Positions 14,974 to 22,753 of a DNA stretch of 64,000 nt are shown here, piece after piece. The translations under genes and the position numbers were made by a program. Source of the DNA: Candidatus Peregrinibacteria bacterium (GTDB lineage Bacteria; Patescibacteriota; Gracilibacteria; Peribacterales; Peribacteraceae); contig JAUSFD010000005.1 of NCBI GenBank assembly GCA_030649955.1, forward strand, positions 159,264 through 223,263. The letters run 5' to 3'. Under the pieces are notes generated by a model. The model had not been told where the DNA came from and searched no databases. It saw only the letters and a list, made by a program, of their open reading frames with translations. Positions within the stretch are counted from its first letter, which is position 1. Each line of letters opens with the position of its first letter.

Positions 14974-16425
14974 ATGTCAACTCTGTCGCAGATGCTCGCC
15001 CCTGGGCAGCAGCACACCGTTACTATTGAGAAATTGACGTTTGGCGGCGCCGGGCTGACCCATATCGACGGAATGCCCATATTCGTGCCTGGAACGATCC
15101 CTGGGCAGCAGGTGGCTATTGTCCTGACGAAGCGCAAGGACAACTACGCCGAGGCCAAGGTGGAGAAGATCCTGCGCAAGGCCAAGGACGAGATCCCTGC
15201 CCGCTGCGCCCACTTCCATGACTGCGGTGGGTGCGTCTGGCAGAACCTCCCCTACGACAAGCAGATCGCCTACAAGGAGGACATCGTGCGCGAGACGCTC
15301 CTCCACCTCACTCCTATCCCAGAGGAGGAGCGCAAGACTCTCCCGGGGAGAGTGCTCAAGATCGTCCCGAGCCCGCAGCTCTACCACTACCGGAATAAAT
15401 TGGAGATGAGCTTTGGGTTCGAGTCGATGCGCAGCGAGGACAAGGGAGGGCGCCGCATCTACTTCGACGAGAATCCGACGATCGGATTCCACCAGCCGGG
15501 GCAGTGGTCGACGGTGCTCCCCATCACCGAGTGCCACCTCTACGACGAGCAACTCGCGATGCTCCTCGCCGACGTGCGCCGGTTCATGCAGGAGACGCGG
15601 CTCCCCGTGTACAACCCCAAGACGCAGAAGGGGATGCTGCGCACCCTCCTCCTCCGGCGCGGCGTGCACACGGACGAGCAGATGATCTGTTTTCTTGTCC
15701 AAGCGAGGAAGAAGGAGCTCGAGCCCCTTTTCCAATACTTCATGCGGTTCTTCGCCGGACGGTCGCACCTCGCGTCTCTCCTCGTCGTCGAGCACATGGG
15801 TCTCAACGATAAGCCGGAGTTTCCAAAGATCCACACGCTCATCGGCAAACCCTCCATCACTGAGCGGCTCTTCGACCTCTCCTTCGAGATCTCCCCCTTC
15901 TCCTTCTTCCAGACGAACACGCTCGGTGCGGAGAAGCTCTACCGCGCAATCGCGGAAACAGCGGACCTCTCGCAGCGCGATGTCCTCCTGGATGCGTACT
16001 GCGGCATGGGCACGATTGGCCAGTACCTCGCACGCTTCTGCGAGCGGGTCGTGGGCATCGAGAGCCATCCCTCCGCCATCGATGATGCGCTCAAGAGCGC
16101 CGGGAAGAACCGCATCGGCAACATCAGTTTCTACAAGGGTCGCGTGGAGCAGGTGCTCCGCGATCAGCTCAAGGCTGGTGGTAAGTACGCCTTCACCGCC
16201 GCGGTCGTCGATCCTCCGCGTGCAGGACTCCACCCGAAGGCCCGTGAGGCGCTCATCGCCCACGGCCCCCAGAAGATCGTCTACGTCTCCTGCAATACAG
16301 CAACCTTCGCCCGCGACCTCGCAGGGTTCCTCCAAGGTGGCTACGAGCTTAGGACTGTTCAACCCGTCGATCTCTTCCCGCACACCGCGCACATCGAGAC
16401 CGTTGCGCTCCTGCAGAAAAAGTGA
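14974..16425 (+). CDS. rlmD: 23S rRNA (uracil-5-)-methyltransferase of the RlmD/TrmA family
   Basis: Methylates a uridine at C5 in RNA using S-adenosylmethionine. From the chosen ATG (MSTLSQMLAP) it has 483 residues. The N-terminal TRAM domain contains TIEKLTFGGAGLTH; an iron-sulfur site follows in RCAHFHDCGGCVWQ plus a later Cys. The methyltransferase core shows LDAYCGMGTIGQYLA (SAM), AVVDPPRAGLHPKA, and the catalytic Cys in IVYVSCNTATFARDL. The frame is open further upstream to 14686, but that part overlaps the divergent peptidase gene in antisense and is not credible. Which uridine (747, 1939 or tRNA 54) cannot be decided; the iron-sulfur site favours RlmD/RlmC over TrmA. Confidence 0.9.
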   Translation: MSTLSQMLAPGQQHTVTIEKLTFGGAGLTHIDGMPIFVPGTIPGQQVAIVLTKRKDNYAEAKVEKILRKAKDEIPARCAHFHDCGGCVWQNLPYDKQIAYKEDIVRETLLHLTPIPEEERKTLPGRVLKIVPSPQLYHYRNKLEMSFGFESMRSEDKGGRRIYFDENPTIGFHQPGQWSTVLPITECHLYDEQLAMLLADVRRFMQETRLPVYNPKTQKGMLRTLLLRRGVHTDEQMICFLVQARKKELEPLFQYFMRFFAGRSHLASLLVVEHMGLNDKPEFPKIHTLIGKPSITERLFDLSFEISPFSFFQTNTLGAEKLYRAIAETADLSQRDVLLDAYCGMGTIGQYLARFCERVVGIESHPSAIDDALKSAGKNRIGNISFYKGRVEQVLRDQLKAGGKYAFTAAVVDPPRAGLHPKAREALIAHGPQKIVYVSCNTATFARDLAGFLQGGYELRTVQPVDLFPHTAHIETVALLQKK

Positions 16426-16519
16426 TTTCGTGTGTCTATGGACGAAGAACAATCACCCCCGAGAAGCTGCTGTTGCTTCTCTCACCTAAGTGCGGGCATT
16501 CTGGGCTCCATTTTTTTCT

Positions 16520-17086
16520 ATGCGGACACTCGATCACAACGGGCATGAGGGAAATGGCGACGTTCCCCAGAGACTCGCATTGAACGAAGTCCGCTTTCTC
16601 CAGGAGGAGCACATCCAACAGATGCTGCAGATGACTCCTTCGCCCTATTCAGAAGATGATTTGAGGCAGTACTGCAGTGATCCACTCATCGAAGGGGTGT
16701 ACGGGAGTGCTGCCGTTCCTCTTTCGCCTGATGAACCTATCGTTGCGAGACAGCGGGAGAGGATCGTGACGATTCTCTTCGCGAGTGCAGTGGCGTATCA
16801 GAACTCGCTCCGCGAAGAAGTGGAAATTACGGCAATGATCACCGACTGTGGAATCAATGCCGATCTCGCTGAATCATGGTTGGTAGATCAGCTGAAGAGA
16901 CGCAAGGCTGAGCGAGGGTGGCGAGTCATTACGAAGAACTTCGAAAAAGACGATAGCGAAGGGGAGCAGTTCTACCTCGATAAGGGATTCGTATACGATG
17001 CACGCTTCACTCGAGCGGATATGTGTCGCATGGTCTGGCCTCCGGATTTCCGGAAGAGGCGACGAAGTCGGTCGCATCAAGGCTAG
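16520..17086 (+). CDS. unknown protein, possibly GNAT-like acetyltransferase
   Basis: It has 188 residues from the ATG at 16520 (MRTLDHNGHEG). It is soluble, with no signal. The second half (VEITAMITDCGINADLAESW ... YLDKGFVYDARFT) has the helix-strand rhythm and the terminal FYLDKGFVYD segment typical of GNAT folds, where a motif like YEKLGF is common. I see no clear acetyl-CoA pyrophosphate loop (R/Q-x-x-G-x-A), so the family call is weak. A run of T just before the start and no Shine-Dalgarno are seen. The neighbours are rlmD-like upstream and a phosphoesterase downstream. Confidence 0.6.
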   Translation: MRTLDHNGHEGNGDVPQRLALNEVRFLQEEHIQQMLQMTPSPYSEDDLRQYCSDPLIEGVYGSAAVPLSPDEPIVARQRERIVTILFASAVAYQNSLREEVEITAMITDCGINADLAESWLVDQLKRRKAERGWRVITKNFEKDDSEGEQFYLDKGFVYDARFTRADMCRMVWPPDFRKRRRSRSHQG

Positions 17087-17136
17087 GCATTGCTCTCACT
17101 GGTGTTTTTCTTTACTGGAAGCGCCGAATCCTAGTT

Positions 17137-17164
17137 TTACAAAAATTAGTAATATTGCTAAATT
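17137..17164 (+). promoter_or_regulatory. promoter of the metallophosphoesterase gene
   Basis: TTACAA (17137-17142), 16-base spacer, TAAATT (17159-17164), then nine bases to the ATG at 17174. Confidence 0.6.
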
Positions 17165-17173
17165 ATATATTGA

Positions 17174-18229
17174 ATGACCTTGAGCGATCTCTCCACAGTC
17201 CTCATTCCCGATGTCCACGGAGATCGCGATGCCCTCGATGATGCACTCATCCACTCCGGATCTGCGGAGCAGAAACAGGGTCGACTGCGCGTCCATGACG
17301 ATGTCGCCGTGGTGCAAACGGGAGACCTCCTCGACCGAGGGAAGCAGAATCTCCTCGTCCTCGATCGGTTGCTCGAACTGCGCGAGCAGATGGGAGACCG
17401 TCTCACACTCCTCATCGGCAACCACGATGGAACACTCCTCCAGTGCATGCAGCATCCGGAGGATGTACAGAGTGTAGAGCACTGGCTCTGTCGCCTGGGT
17501 GGGATGAAGGTCCTCATGAACATTGCAGAGCGCTTCCAACTCACACTCGCGAAGCCCTCACTCGAGACCTTCCCTGTCTCACTCAGCTCTCTGACGTCAT
17601 TGGAAAAAGTACTGACCGAAGTGACGTGGGGGAATACGGTGAAGAAGTACAATGCCTCATCCACGGATTTCCCACGAGCCTTCGAGAAGGCCAGACAGCT
17701 CTTCCTCGGGAGGGGAGAGTACGCGAGCGTGTTCCGTGCGATGCACCTCGCGTGTGCTCCGCGTCCGAATATCCTCGCCGTGCATGCAGGAGTAGATCGG
17801 GAACATTGTGCATCTTCTCCAGAGGAACTCACGCAGCAGTACAGGACCCTCTACCGGCAGAAGTCCCTCTCCGTCTTCTCGTACAGTGATGCGCCCTTTG
17901 GAGAGTTCATCTGGATGCGCAGAGGTGAACAGCCTCGCAAGAAGCTCCTGGATCGTCCCACGTCGGAAGCGCTCCTTGGGCAGGAGAAGGATCTCCTCAT
18001 CCACGGGCACGATATTCTCTGGGGTGGCGTACAGGAACACCGCCAGTGCTACGGTGTGCGCGATATGAATGGTGATGTGGGCATGAGCCACGGGTACAGG
18101 CAGTCCCCGAGTCACTGGGGTTACATCAAGATTGATGAGTCGAATTCCATTACGGCGAACAACGATACATCCGGAGAGCAGGACTTTGGGCGGATCGACG
18201 ATGACCGTTACGTACCGCCCAAGCGCTGA
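17174..18229 (+). CDS. calcineurin-type metallophosphoesterase
   Basis: It has 351 residues. All five metal-binding blocks are visible: IPDVHGD (D-x-H), VVQTGDLLDRG (G-D-x-x-D-R-G), LLIGNHDG (G-N-H-D), NILAVHAGV (H), and LLIHGHDILWG (G-H-x). The pattern is close to bacterial Ser/Thr-phosphatase or ApaH-like enzymes that hydrolyse phosphoproteins or dinucleoside polyphosphates. A ~100-residue helical insertion lies between GNHD and the VHAG block. It is cytosolic, monocistronic and near-leaderless. The substrate cannot be told from sequence. Confidence 0.9.
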   Translation: MTLSDLSTVLIPDVHGDRDALDDALIHSGSAEQKQGRLRVHDDVAVVQTGDLLDRGKQNLLVLDRLLELREQMGDRLTLLIGNHDGTLLQCMQHPEDVQSVEHWLCRLGGMKVLMNIAERFQLTLAKPSLETFPVSLSSLTSLEKVLTEVTWGNTVKKYNASSTDFPRAFEKARQLFLGRGEYASVFRAMHLACAPRPNILAVHAGVDREHCASSPEELTQQYRTLYRQKSLSVFSYSDAPFGEFIWMRRGEQPRKKLLDRPTSEALLGQEKDLLIHGHDILWGGVQEHRQCYGVRDMNGDVGMSHGYRQSPSHWGYIKIDESNSITANNDTSGEQDFGRIDDDRYVPPKR

Positions 18230-18263
18230 CGGCGCGTAGATCTGATTCCTGCGCGAATGGATG

Positions 18264-18269
18264 TAGGAT
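18264..18269 (+). promoter_or_regulatory. -10 box of rlmH
   Basis: TAGGAT ends six bases before the ATG at 18276. This spacing favours the ATG over the in-frame GTG at 18270. Confidence 0.5.
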
Positions 18270-18275
18270 GTGCGC

Positions 18276-18740
18276 ATGCAGCGCATCACCCTCCTCACCG
18301 TCGGGAAACTCAAGGAATCTTGGGCGATCGAAGGGTGCTCGCAGTACATCGATCGCCTGGTGCGCGCAGTGGATCTCGCAATCGTCGAACTCCCCGCGAG
18401 CAAGGAGCGCGATCCAGAGAAGCAGCGCATCGATGAGTCGCAGCGCCTCATCCGCACTATGCAGAAAATGGATGCTGGCGTATGGCTGCTCGACGAGCGT
18501 GGTGAAACTCTCACATCACCGCAATTCTCACAGGTGATCGGTGCAGCTCGCGATGCCGGTCGTTCCCTCTGCTTCCTCCTCGGTGGATCCTACGGCGTCA
18601 CGGATGCCCTGCGCTCGGTTGCCCAGAGGAAACTGCGCCTCAGTACCATGACTCTTCCCCATGAACTGTGCAGGGTGGTGTTTCTGGAGCAGCTGTACCG
18701 GGCGATGGAGATACTCAAGGGGAGCGGATATCACCACTAG
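18276..18740 (+). CDS. rlmH: 23S rRNA pseudouridine-1915 N3-methyltransferase
   Basis: SPOUT-class dimeric enzyme that methylates pseudouridine 1915 on assembled ribosomes. It has 154 residues, as in E. coli (155). Landmarks are ITLLTVGKLKESW at the N-terminus, VWLLDERGETLTSPQFSQVI, the SAM-binding knot CFLLGGSYGVTDALR, and the C-terminal MTLPHELCRVVFLEQLYRAM with the conserved final Tyr-His-His. It is followed by tRNA-Glu on the same strand. Confidence 0.97.
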   Translation: MQRITLLTVGKLKESWAIEGCSQYIDRLVRAVDLAIVELPASKERDPEKQRIDESQRLIRTMQKMDAGVWLLDERGETLTSPQFSQVIGAARDAGRSLCFLLGGSYGVTDALRSVAQRKLRLSTMTLPHELCRVVFLEQLYRAMEILKGSGYHH

Positions 18741-18752
18741 TGTGGGATTCCC

Positions 18753-18782
18753 TTGGTGGACAGGAAATGATTTCGTTATACT
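18753..18782 (+). promoter_or_regulatory. promoter of tRNA-Glu
   Basis: TTGGTG (18753-18758), 18-base spacer, TATACT (18777-18782), 27 bases before the mature tRNA 5' end. Confidence 0.55.
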
Positions 18783-18809
18783 GCCGCAGCTCTCATCTTT
18801 CGAAGCTAC

Positions 18810-18884
18810 GGCCTCATCGTCTAACGGTTAGGACACCAGGTTCTCATCCTGGAAATCGGGGTTCGATTCCCCGTGGGGCTGCCA
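18810..18884 (+). tRNA. tRNA-Glu (anticodon CTC), CCA encoded
   Basis: Acceptor GGCCTCA pairs with TGGGGCT (G-U at the first pair). The D arm is GTC/GAC; the anticodon arm CCAGG-TTCTCAT-CCTGG gives anticodon CUC; the T arm is CGGGG-TTCGATT-CCCCG. Discriminator G and encoded CCA follow at 18881-18884. The 3' half overlaps, in antisense, the end of the serine recombinase gene. Confidence 0.95.
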
Positions 18885-20508
18885 ATGTATTATCAGCGAC
18901 TTCAAGATGCTTGATTGCCTCATATACAAGCGAAAACTTTGGTGTTCGCTTATCTTGTAGTGAATCGGAGTGAATTCCTTCGGGAAAAATGAGTTCTTGT
19001 AAGCGGTTTTGGTCTTCCACTTCGGAAATATTCCAGAGTTCGCTTGCATGTTCTAGGTAGTAATTACAGTAGCTCACGACAATTTCCGCATCGTACTCCT
19101 CATTCTCTTTGGCATCCCGCTCACTGATTGCCTCCGTTAGCTCTGCATCAACCCGATCAAAGTCATTCTGCAATTCTGCAACAAGAGCGGGTTTGTCTTT
19201 ACTCATTTTCATGAGTTCAAGAATATCTCGTTTTTCCTCTTTCAACTTCACAGCCTTCTTTGCCGCCTCGATACTCTCACGATTGAATTCTTTGTACTTC
19301 TCCTCCCATACGTCTAGGACGATGGCTTTAAAGAGGGCTAATAATTTCGGCTTTGGAGCCGTCTTTTTCAGATAGTTCATGAATTGTTTATGGACTTCCC
19401 GTGGCTCCATGCGGAATTCACACGATGAATTCTGACAATCGTAGTACATGTATTTTGTCTTCATTTTGCCTACGGAAGCAGCTCCACGGGCTGGTTCGCT
19501 ACAATGAGAACATCGGAGAAACCGTCGAAGCGGGAAATCGGGATTGAATTTTCTCCTCCGTTTAATGAGTGGATGTTCTTTGCCTCGATTGAGTGTCTTC
19601 TGCAAAACATGCCACTCTTCTGCCGATATAGCTCCATCGAACTTCGCACAAATCAATTTGCCACCAGTCCATTCTTCTCTCATCAATCCTCCCATTACAG
19701 GATTGCGGCAGAGCTTCAACCATGATTGTGGCGAAGGAGGATTGCGCACCCTCTCTTTTGTTTCTCGGTTCACTGTCTCACGCATGAGAAAGCCCTTTTC
19801 ACGCAATTCTTTCGCAACTTCAACCTGTGATGCACCTTTCATCTGCTTACGCAGTCCATAGCAGAGAAGCTCCCATTGCTTCTTATCGGGGTCAGGAAGC
19901 AGTATCGGCCTTCGTACCGGCTTGCCATCCCTATATCCTACGATGATGGAGCCATTGATAAAGCCTGTTGGAGCGGGTCTGCACCAATAACCCTCTGCTG
20001 TGAGCATTTTTTCAACATTGATCGTGTTCTCAGTGCGGTTACGATTTTCAAGCCTCGCCACCACAGCCAAAATACCCTCCATTGCTTCACCACTCGGTGT
20101 CTCATCAATGTTTTCGGTGGCAGATTCCAAGCGGATACCATTTCGCTGCAATATCACCCTGAAAGCATAATATTCGTTCAATCCACCACGCGAAAATCTA
20201 TTTACTCTATGGATGACCACCACTTGGATCTTCGCCTTGTTTCTCACGCAGAAATCGAGAGCTTCTTTGAACTCCGAACGCTCTTTGCCTCTGTCTGATG
20301 TCTCTGCGAGTTCAAACTCTTTGAATGGATAATAGCCCTTGCTGCGCATGTAGGCATTGTTTCCGCGTCGCTGTGATTCAATGCCCTCTCCTTTTTGCTG
20401 CTTCTTTGAGGATACCCGAAGGATGGACACGGCGTTCTCTTTCATGCCGCTTGATTCTCCGTCATTGGCAGAATAAAAACAATCGTGAACATCCTTTTCA
20501 GTAATCAT
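18844..20508 (-). CDS. large serine recombinase, probable integrase of the tRNA-Glu island
   Basis: It has 554 residues. The N-terminal resolvase-type catalytic domain has the nucleophile in VSILRVSSKKQQKG, then VVVIHRVNRFSRGG and a long recombinase domain. The zinc-ribbon domain has LRCSHCSEPARG and YDCQNSSCEF, then a coiled coil (~430-510). It cuts and joins DNA at short attachment sites. The last ~13 codons (TLAAPRGIEPRFPG) are the antisense of tRNA-Glu and its flank, so the gene ends inside the tRNA. The attachment site is thus likely at the tRNA 3' end. Its start overlaps the preceding 54-residue gene in an ATGA. GC content is lower than in flanking genes. Confidence 0.92.
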   Translation of the reverse strand: MITEKDVHDCFYSANDGESSGMKENAVSILRVSSKKQQKGEGIESQRRGNNAYMRSKGYYPFKEFELAETSDRGKERSEFKEALDFCVRNKAKIQVVVIHRVNRFSRGGLNEYYAFRVILQRNGIRLESATENIDETPSGEAMEGILAVVARLENRNRTENTINVEKMLTAEGYWCRPAPTGFINGSIIVGYRDGKPVRRPILLPDPDKKQWELLCYGLRKQMKGASQVEVAKELREKGFLMRETVNRETKERVRNPPSPQSWLKLCRNPVMGGLMREEWTGGKLICAKFDGAISAEEWHVLQKTLNRGKEHPLIKRRRKFNPDFPLRRFLRCSHCSEPARGAASVGKMKTKYMYYDCQNSSCEFRMEPREVHKQFMNYLKKTAPKPKLLALFKAIVLDVWEEKYKEFNRESIEAAKKAVKLKEEKRDILELMKMSKDKPALVAELQNDFDRVDAELTEAISERDAKENEEYDAEIVVSYCNYYLEHASELWNISEVEDQNRLQELIFPEGIHSDSLQDKRTPKFSLVYEAIKHLEVADNTLAAPRGIEPRFPG

Positions 20509-20669
20509 GATTGTGTGGGTGAAGGTGGTCGAACTTTGGGATGCTCTTCGATGTACTTTTCTGTCAGCATGTCTGCGAAGCCGTAGAGGGTCTGTCTGAT
20601 TTCCTCAACGTCCTTGTCGCTGAGGCGAGGGTCAGCCAATATTTTTCGGCACGCTGAAATACTGAGCAT
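20505..20669 (-). CDS. 54-residue protein coupled to the recombinase
   Basis: A small frame that reads MLSISACRKILADPRLSDKD and continues as two amphipathic helices (DVEEIRQTLYGFADMLTEKY). Its stop overlaps the recombinase start (ATGA), so translation is coupled. I recall similar short helical proteins just before serine recombinases in other CPR islands; that is memory, not a search. It could be a recombination directionality or accessory factor. A terminator-like hairpin ends two to three bases before its ATG. Confidence 0.65.
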   Translation of the reverse strand: MLSISACRKILADPRLSDKDVEEIRQTLYGFADMLTEKYIEEHPKVRPPSPTQS

Positions 20670-20671
20670 AT

Positions 20672-20698
20672 AAAAAACGCCTCGGCTCCGCAGAGGCG
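20672..20698 (-). terminator. terminator-like hairpin just upstream of the 54-residue gene
   Basis: On the minus strand CGCCTC, a nine-base loop and GAGGCG are followed by TTTTTT, then TAT and the ATG. It could end the upstream transcript or act as an attenuator for the recombinase pair. Confidence 0.7.
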
Positions 20699-20920
20699 AA
20701 GCCGTTGTACTGCTCCTGAGTTCCTACGGCAAACGACCATTTCTCTCTTCTTCACCTTCATTCCACTTCATTCTTTTTCATTCAAGATTTTACTGCGAAT
20801 ATTTATTCAAATTAATCTCTTACTGAACTCAATAAGTACGATTCAGTGGCAATCAAATAAACAATTGAATTGAAAAAAAATCAATCTATGACTTACTATT
20901 TCTGTCACAGAATTATATTC
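20699..20920. other. AT-rich intergenic region of the island
   Basis: Apart from the terminator at its edge, nothing clear. There is a run of GAATGAA-like words on the minus strand (20745-20790) and several A/T tracts. A 65-codon frame here is broken up by the terminator sequence and is not credible. Confidence 0.4.
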
Positions 20921-21472
20921 CTACTTTGTTGCCGCTGCATGGGCTTCACTCTCAGCCCTCCCTGCTCTGTACTTTGCAATCATTGCCTTGGTATGTTCAC
21001 TCAAACTCACAGGTTCGGGAGGTTGTGCCAACGGGGTATCAACACCAAATTCCTGTCTTTCCGTACGCTCCAAGAGCCGCCACGCATCATCCGTCCCCGA
21101 GTTTTCCTTTCTGATTTCATCCACAATCTTTTTCTTGGCGATATAGGCAGGGGTTCCCCTCCACATTTCCAAGAGGTCGTTAAACCTGATTTCTTCTCCC
21201 TCGTAGGTCAGGAGCGTCCCTTCCTGCTTGTGACGTTTCAGGGCGGTGAGAGAGCAATGAGCTTCCATAGCGGCCTGTGCGAGGGTAGCACCGTTACGAA
21301 AGGCTTCTTCCAACTGTTTTATCACAATGCCTTTCCCCAAGATGGACTTCTTACCCTCCCTCTTTTGGGTCGTTTTCCTCCTCGTCTTTGGTAGAGAGGA
21401 TTTGTGGTTTTCTCCTACCGCAAGAGAAGAATCTGACTTCGGATTCTGCGGAGAAAGTGACTGTTCGGACAT
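20921..21472 (-). CDS. helix-turn-helix protein, terminase-small-subunit-like layout
   Basis: It has 183 residues. After a Ser/Lys-rich start, residues ~50-85 (QLEEAFRNGATLAQAAMEAH then CSLTALKRHKQEG) form a convincing helix-turn-helix. The following part (TPAYIAKKKIVDEIRKENSG; DDAWRLLERTERQEFG) has the arrangement seen in phage terminase small subunits and related DNA-binding proteins, where an AxFWLKxxxPxxW-like segment follows the helices. There is no large terminase or capsid gene nearby, so a packaging role is doubtful; regulator or recombination helper is equally possible. Ala/Glu-rich tail. Confidence 0.6.
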   Translation of the reverse strand: MSEQSLSPQNPKSDSSLAVGENHKSSLPKTRRKTTQKREGKKSILGKGIVIKQLEEAFRNGATLAQAAMEAHCSLTALKRHKQEGTLLTYEGEEIRFNDLLEMWRGTPAYIAKKKIVDEIRKENSGTDDAWRLLERTERQEFGVDTPLAQPPEPVSLSEHTKAMIAKYRAGRAESEAHAAATK

Positions 21473-21516
21473 GAGAATATTCTATCTCATTCTGCTCGGA
21501 TTGAGGAGCTATGAGA

Positions 21517-22725
21517 TTATGGCAAAGACTTAACCAATTTCATTATCGCCTCATTTGTTTTGATTGCTGATTCACTTTCCGATTTCGTGGGCAATTTCCC
21601 CTTATGAGTGACAGGTATACGGATCGCGTCATAATCAATTTCCCATGCTGCATATTCCATTGGATGCAAAGAAGAAAACTCGTTGCCGAGGAATGTGGCA
21701 AACCTATATTTAAGTCTGGTTTTCGTTGTCCCCTGTATTTCACTCTCTGCTTCGATTGCTGTCTTTCCAGCCGCTTGATGTTTGTTGAGTAGGTAATTTT
21801 CAACACAAACGTCCGTGGCGATGAATGACTCAATAACAGCCATTTTGTAGTTTTGAACATGGAAAGACCACTGAGCATTTGCGATAAGCAATTCTGTCAC
21901 GTCAGGCTCAAAATCGGATTCCAATAACGATTTAAATTCACCCACTTTATCAAGTGCAACATTCATCACGGCGCTGCCGATACCAAAACCGACAAGTGGC
22001 AAAAAACCAGTATTAACTGTGGGGAAATATATGTCTGTTATCACAAGTTTGCTTAGTGGTTGCACATGTATTTCCTTTGTCACGCTCTGATAAATTTTCA
22101 ATGTCCGATTGATGGCTTCTAAGACAGTTTTCTCGATCTCTTTTGCAATTATTACTGGCTCTTCCTTTGATGGGTCATGTGTACTATTAAACTCGATAGT
22201 CATAATCGTATATCGCATCGTTCCATGTGTGTCTCTCCAACGTTCCACATTTTTGCCTGTAAAAACTGGTTGCCATCCTTCCGTGGGATCGAGAGGAAGC
22301 TTTGGCGTAAGCAATTTTGCCTGACCAGCCACGTATGTTTTTTGCTCAGCTAAAATATCAAACTCATCGGATTCGGGGGTTGCCGAAGTCCATTGTTTCT
22401 TGAAGTGTAAAAATGCTGGAAAAGGATGTTGTATGTCATATGAAAGTTCATTTGGAATATGAAGCGTATAAGGCAAATGAACAGTAACTATGGTATTAAA
22501 TTTGCTTGAACGTGGAACATGTGGACTGTATGTCAGACAGGAATCATCAATACGGAAGGAGGGTTCAAACATGAAATGGGGGCCAAGACTTTCTAGGTAT
22601 TTGTGTGCCTCTTTGGGATTATCTTTGTAAATTCCCATAAATGTATCATCGGCAACAATGCTGAGATTCACTTCGCTTCCATCCTTCTTGTGTCCGTTGA
22701 TCTTGATGATTTTCTCTAAATCCAT
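21517..22725 (-). CDS. unknown protein with HEPN-like C-terminal domain
   Basis: It has 402 residues and lower GC than the chromosome around it. The N-terminal ~230 residues are beta-rich and unrecognised. The C-terminal ~130 residues are helical and pattern-match a HEPN domain: ANAQWSFHVQNYKMAVIESF-like helices, then near the end DAIRIPVTHKGKLP, where R-I-P-V-T-H fits the R-x4-H ribonuclease motif, followed by a final helix. HEPN proteins often act in phage defence or toxin systems by cutting RNA. Its position in a tRNA island next to a recombinase fits a defence or cargo gene. The call rests on pattern reading only. Confidence 0.55.
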   Translation of the reverse strand: MDLEKIIKINGHKKDGSEVNLSIVADDTFMGIYKDNPKEAHKYLESLGPHFMFEPSFRIDDSCLTYSPHVPRSSKFNTIVTVHLPYTLHIPNELSYDIQHPFPAFLHFKKQWTSATPESDEFDILAEQKTYVAGQAKLLTPKLPLDPTEGWQPVFTGKNVERWRDTHGTMRYTIMTIEFNSTHDPSKEEPVIIAKEIEKTVLEAINRTLKIYQSVTKEIHVQPLSKLVITDIYFPTVNTGFLPLVGFGIGSAVMNVALDKVGEFKSLLESDFEPDVTELLIANAQWSFHVQNYKMAVIESFIATDVCVENYLLNKHQAAGKTAIEAESEIQGTTKTRLKYRFATFLGNEFSSLHPMEYAAWEIDYDAIRIPVTHKGKLPTKSESESAIKTNEAIMKLVKSLP

Positions 22726-22753
22726 AAATTCATTAAAGAGAAAGATTAGAAAT

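Noticed and set aside
14977..16452. Open frame of 491 codons opposite the rlmD-like gene
   Set aside because: Antisense shadow; every conserved block lies in the plus-strand frame.
18844..18890. APRGIEPRFPG as a real protein domain
   Set aside because: This is the usual translation of antisense tRNA sequence; it is treated as read-through into the tRNA, not a domain.
20564..20761. Minus-strand frame of 65 codons upstream of the recombinase
   Set aside because: Its middle is the terminator hairpin and it overlaps the better-supported 54-residue gene.
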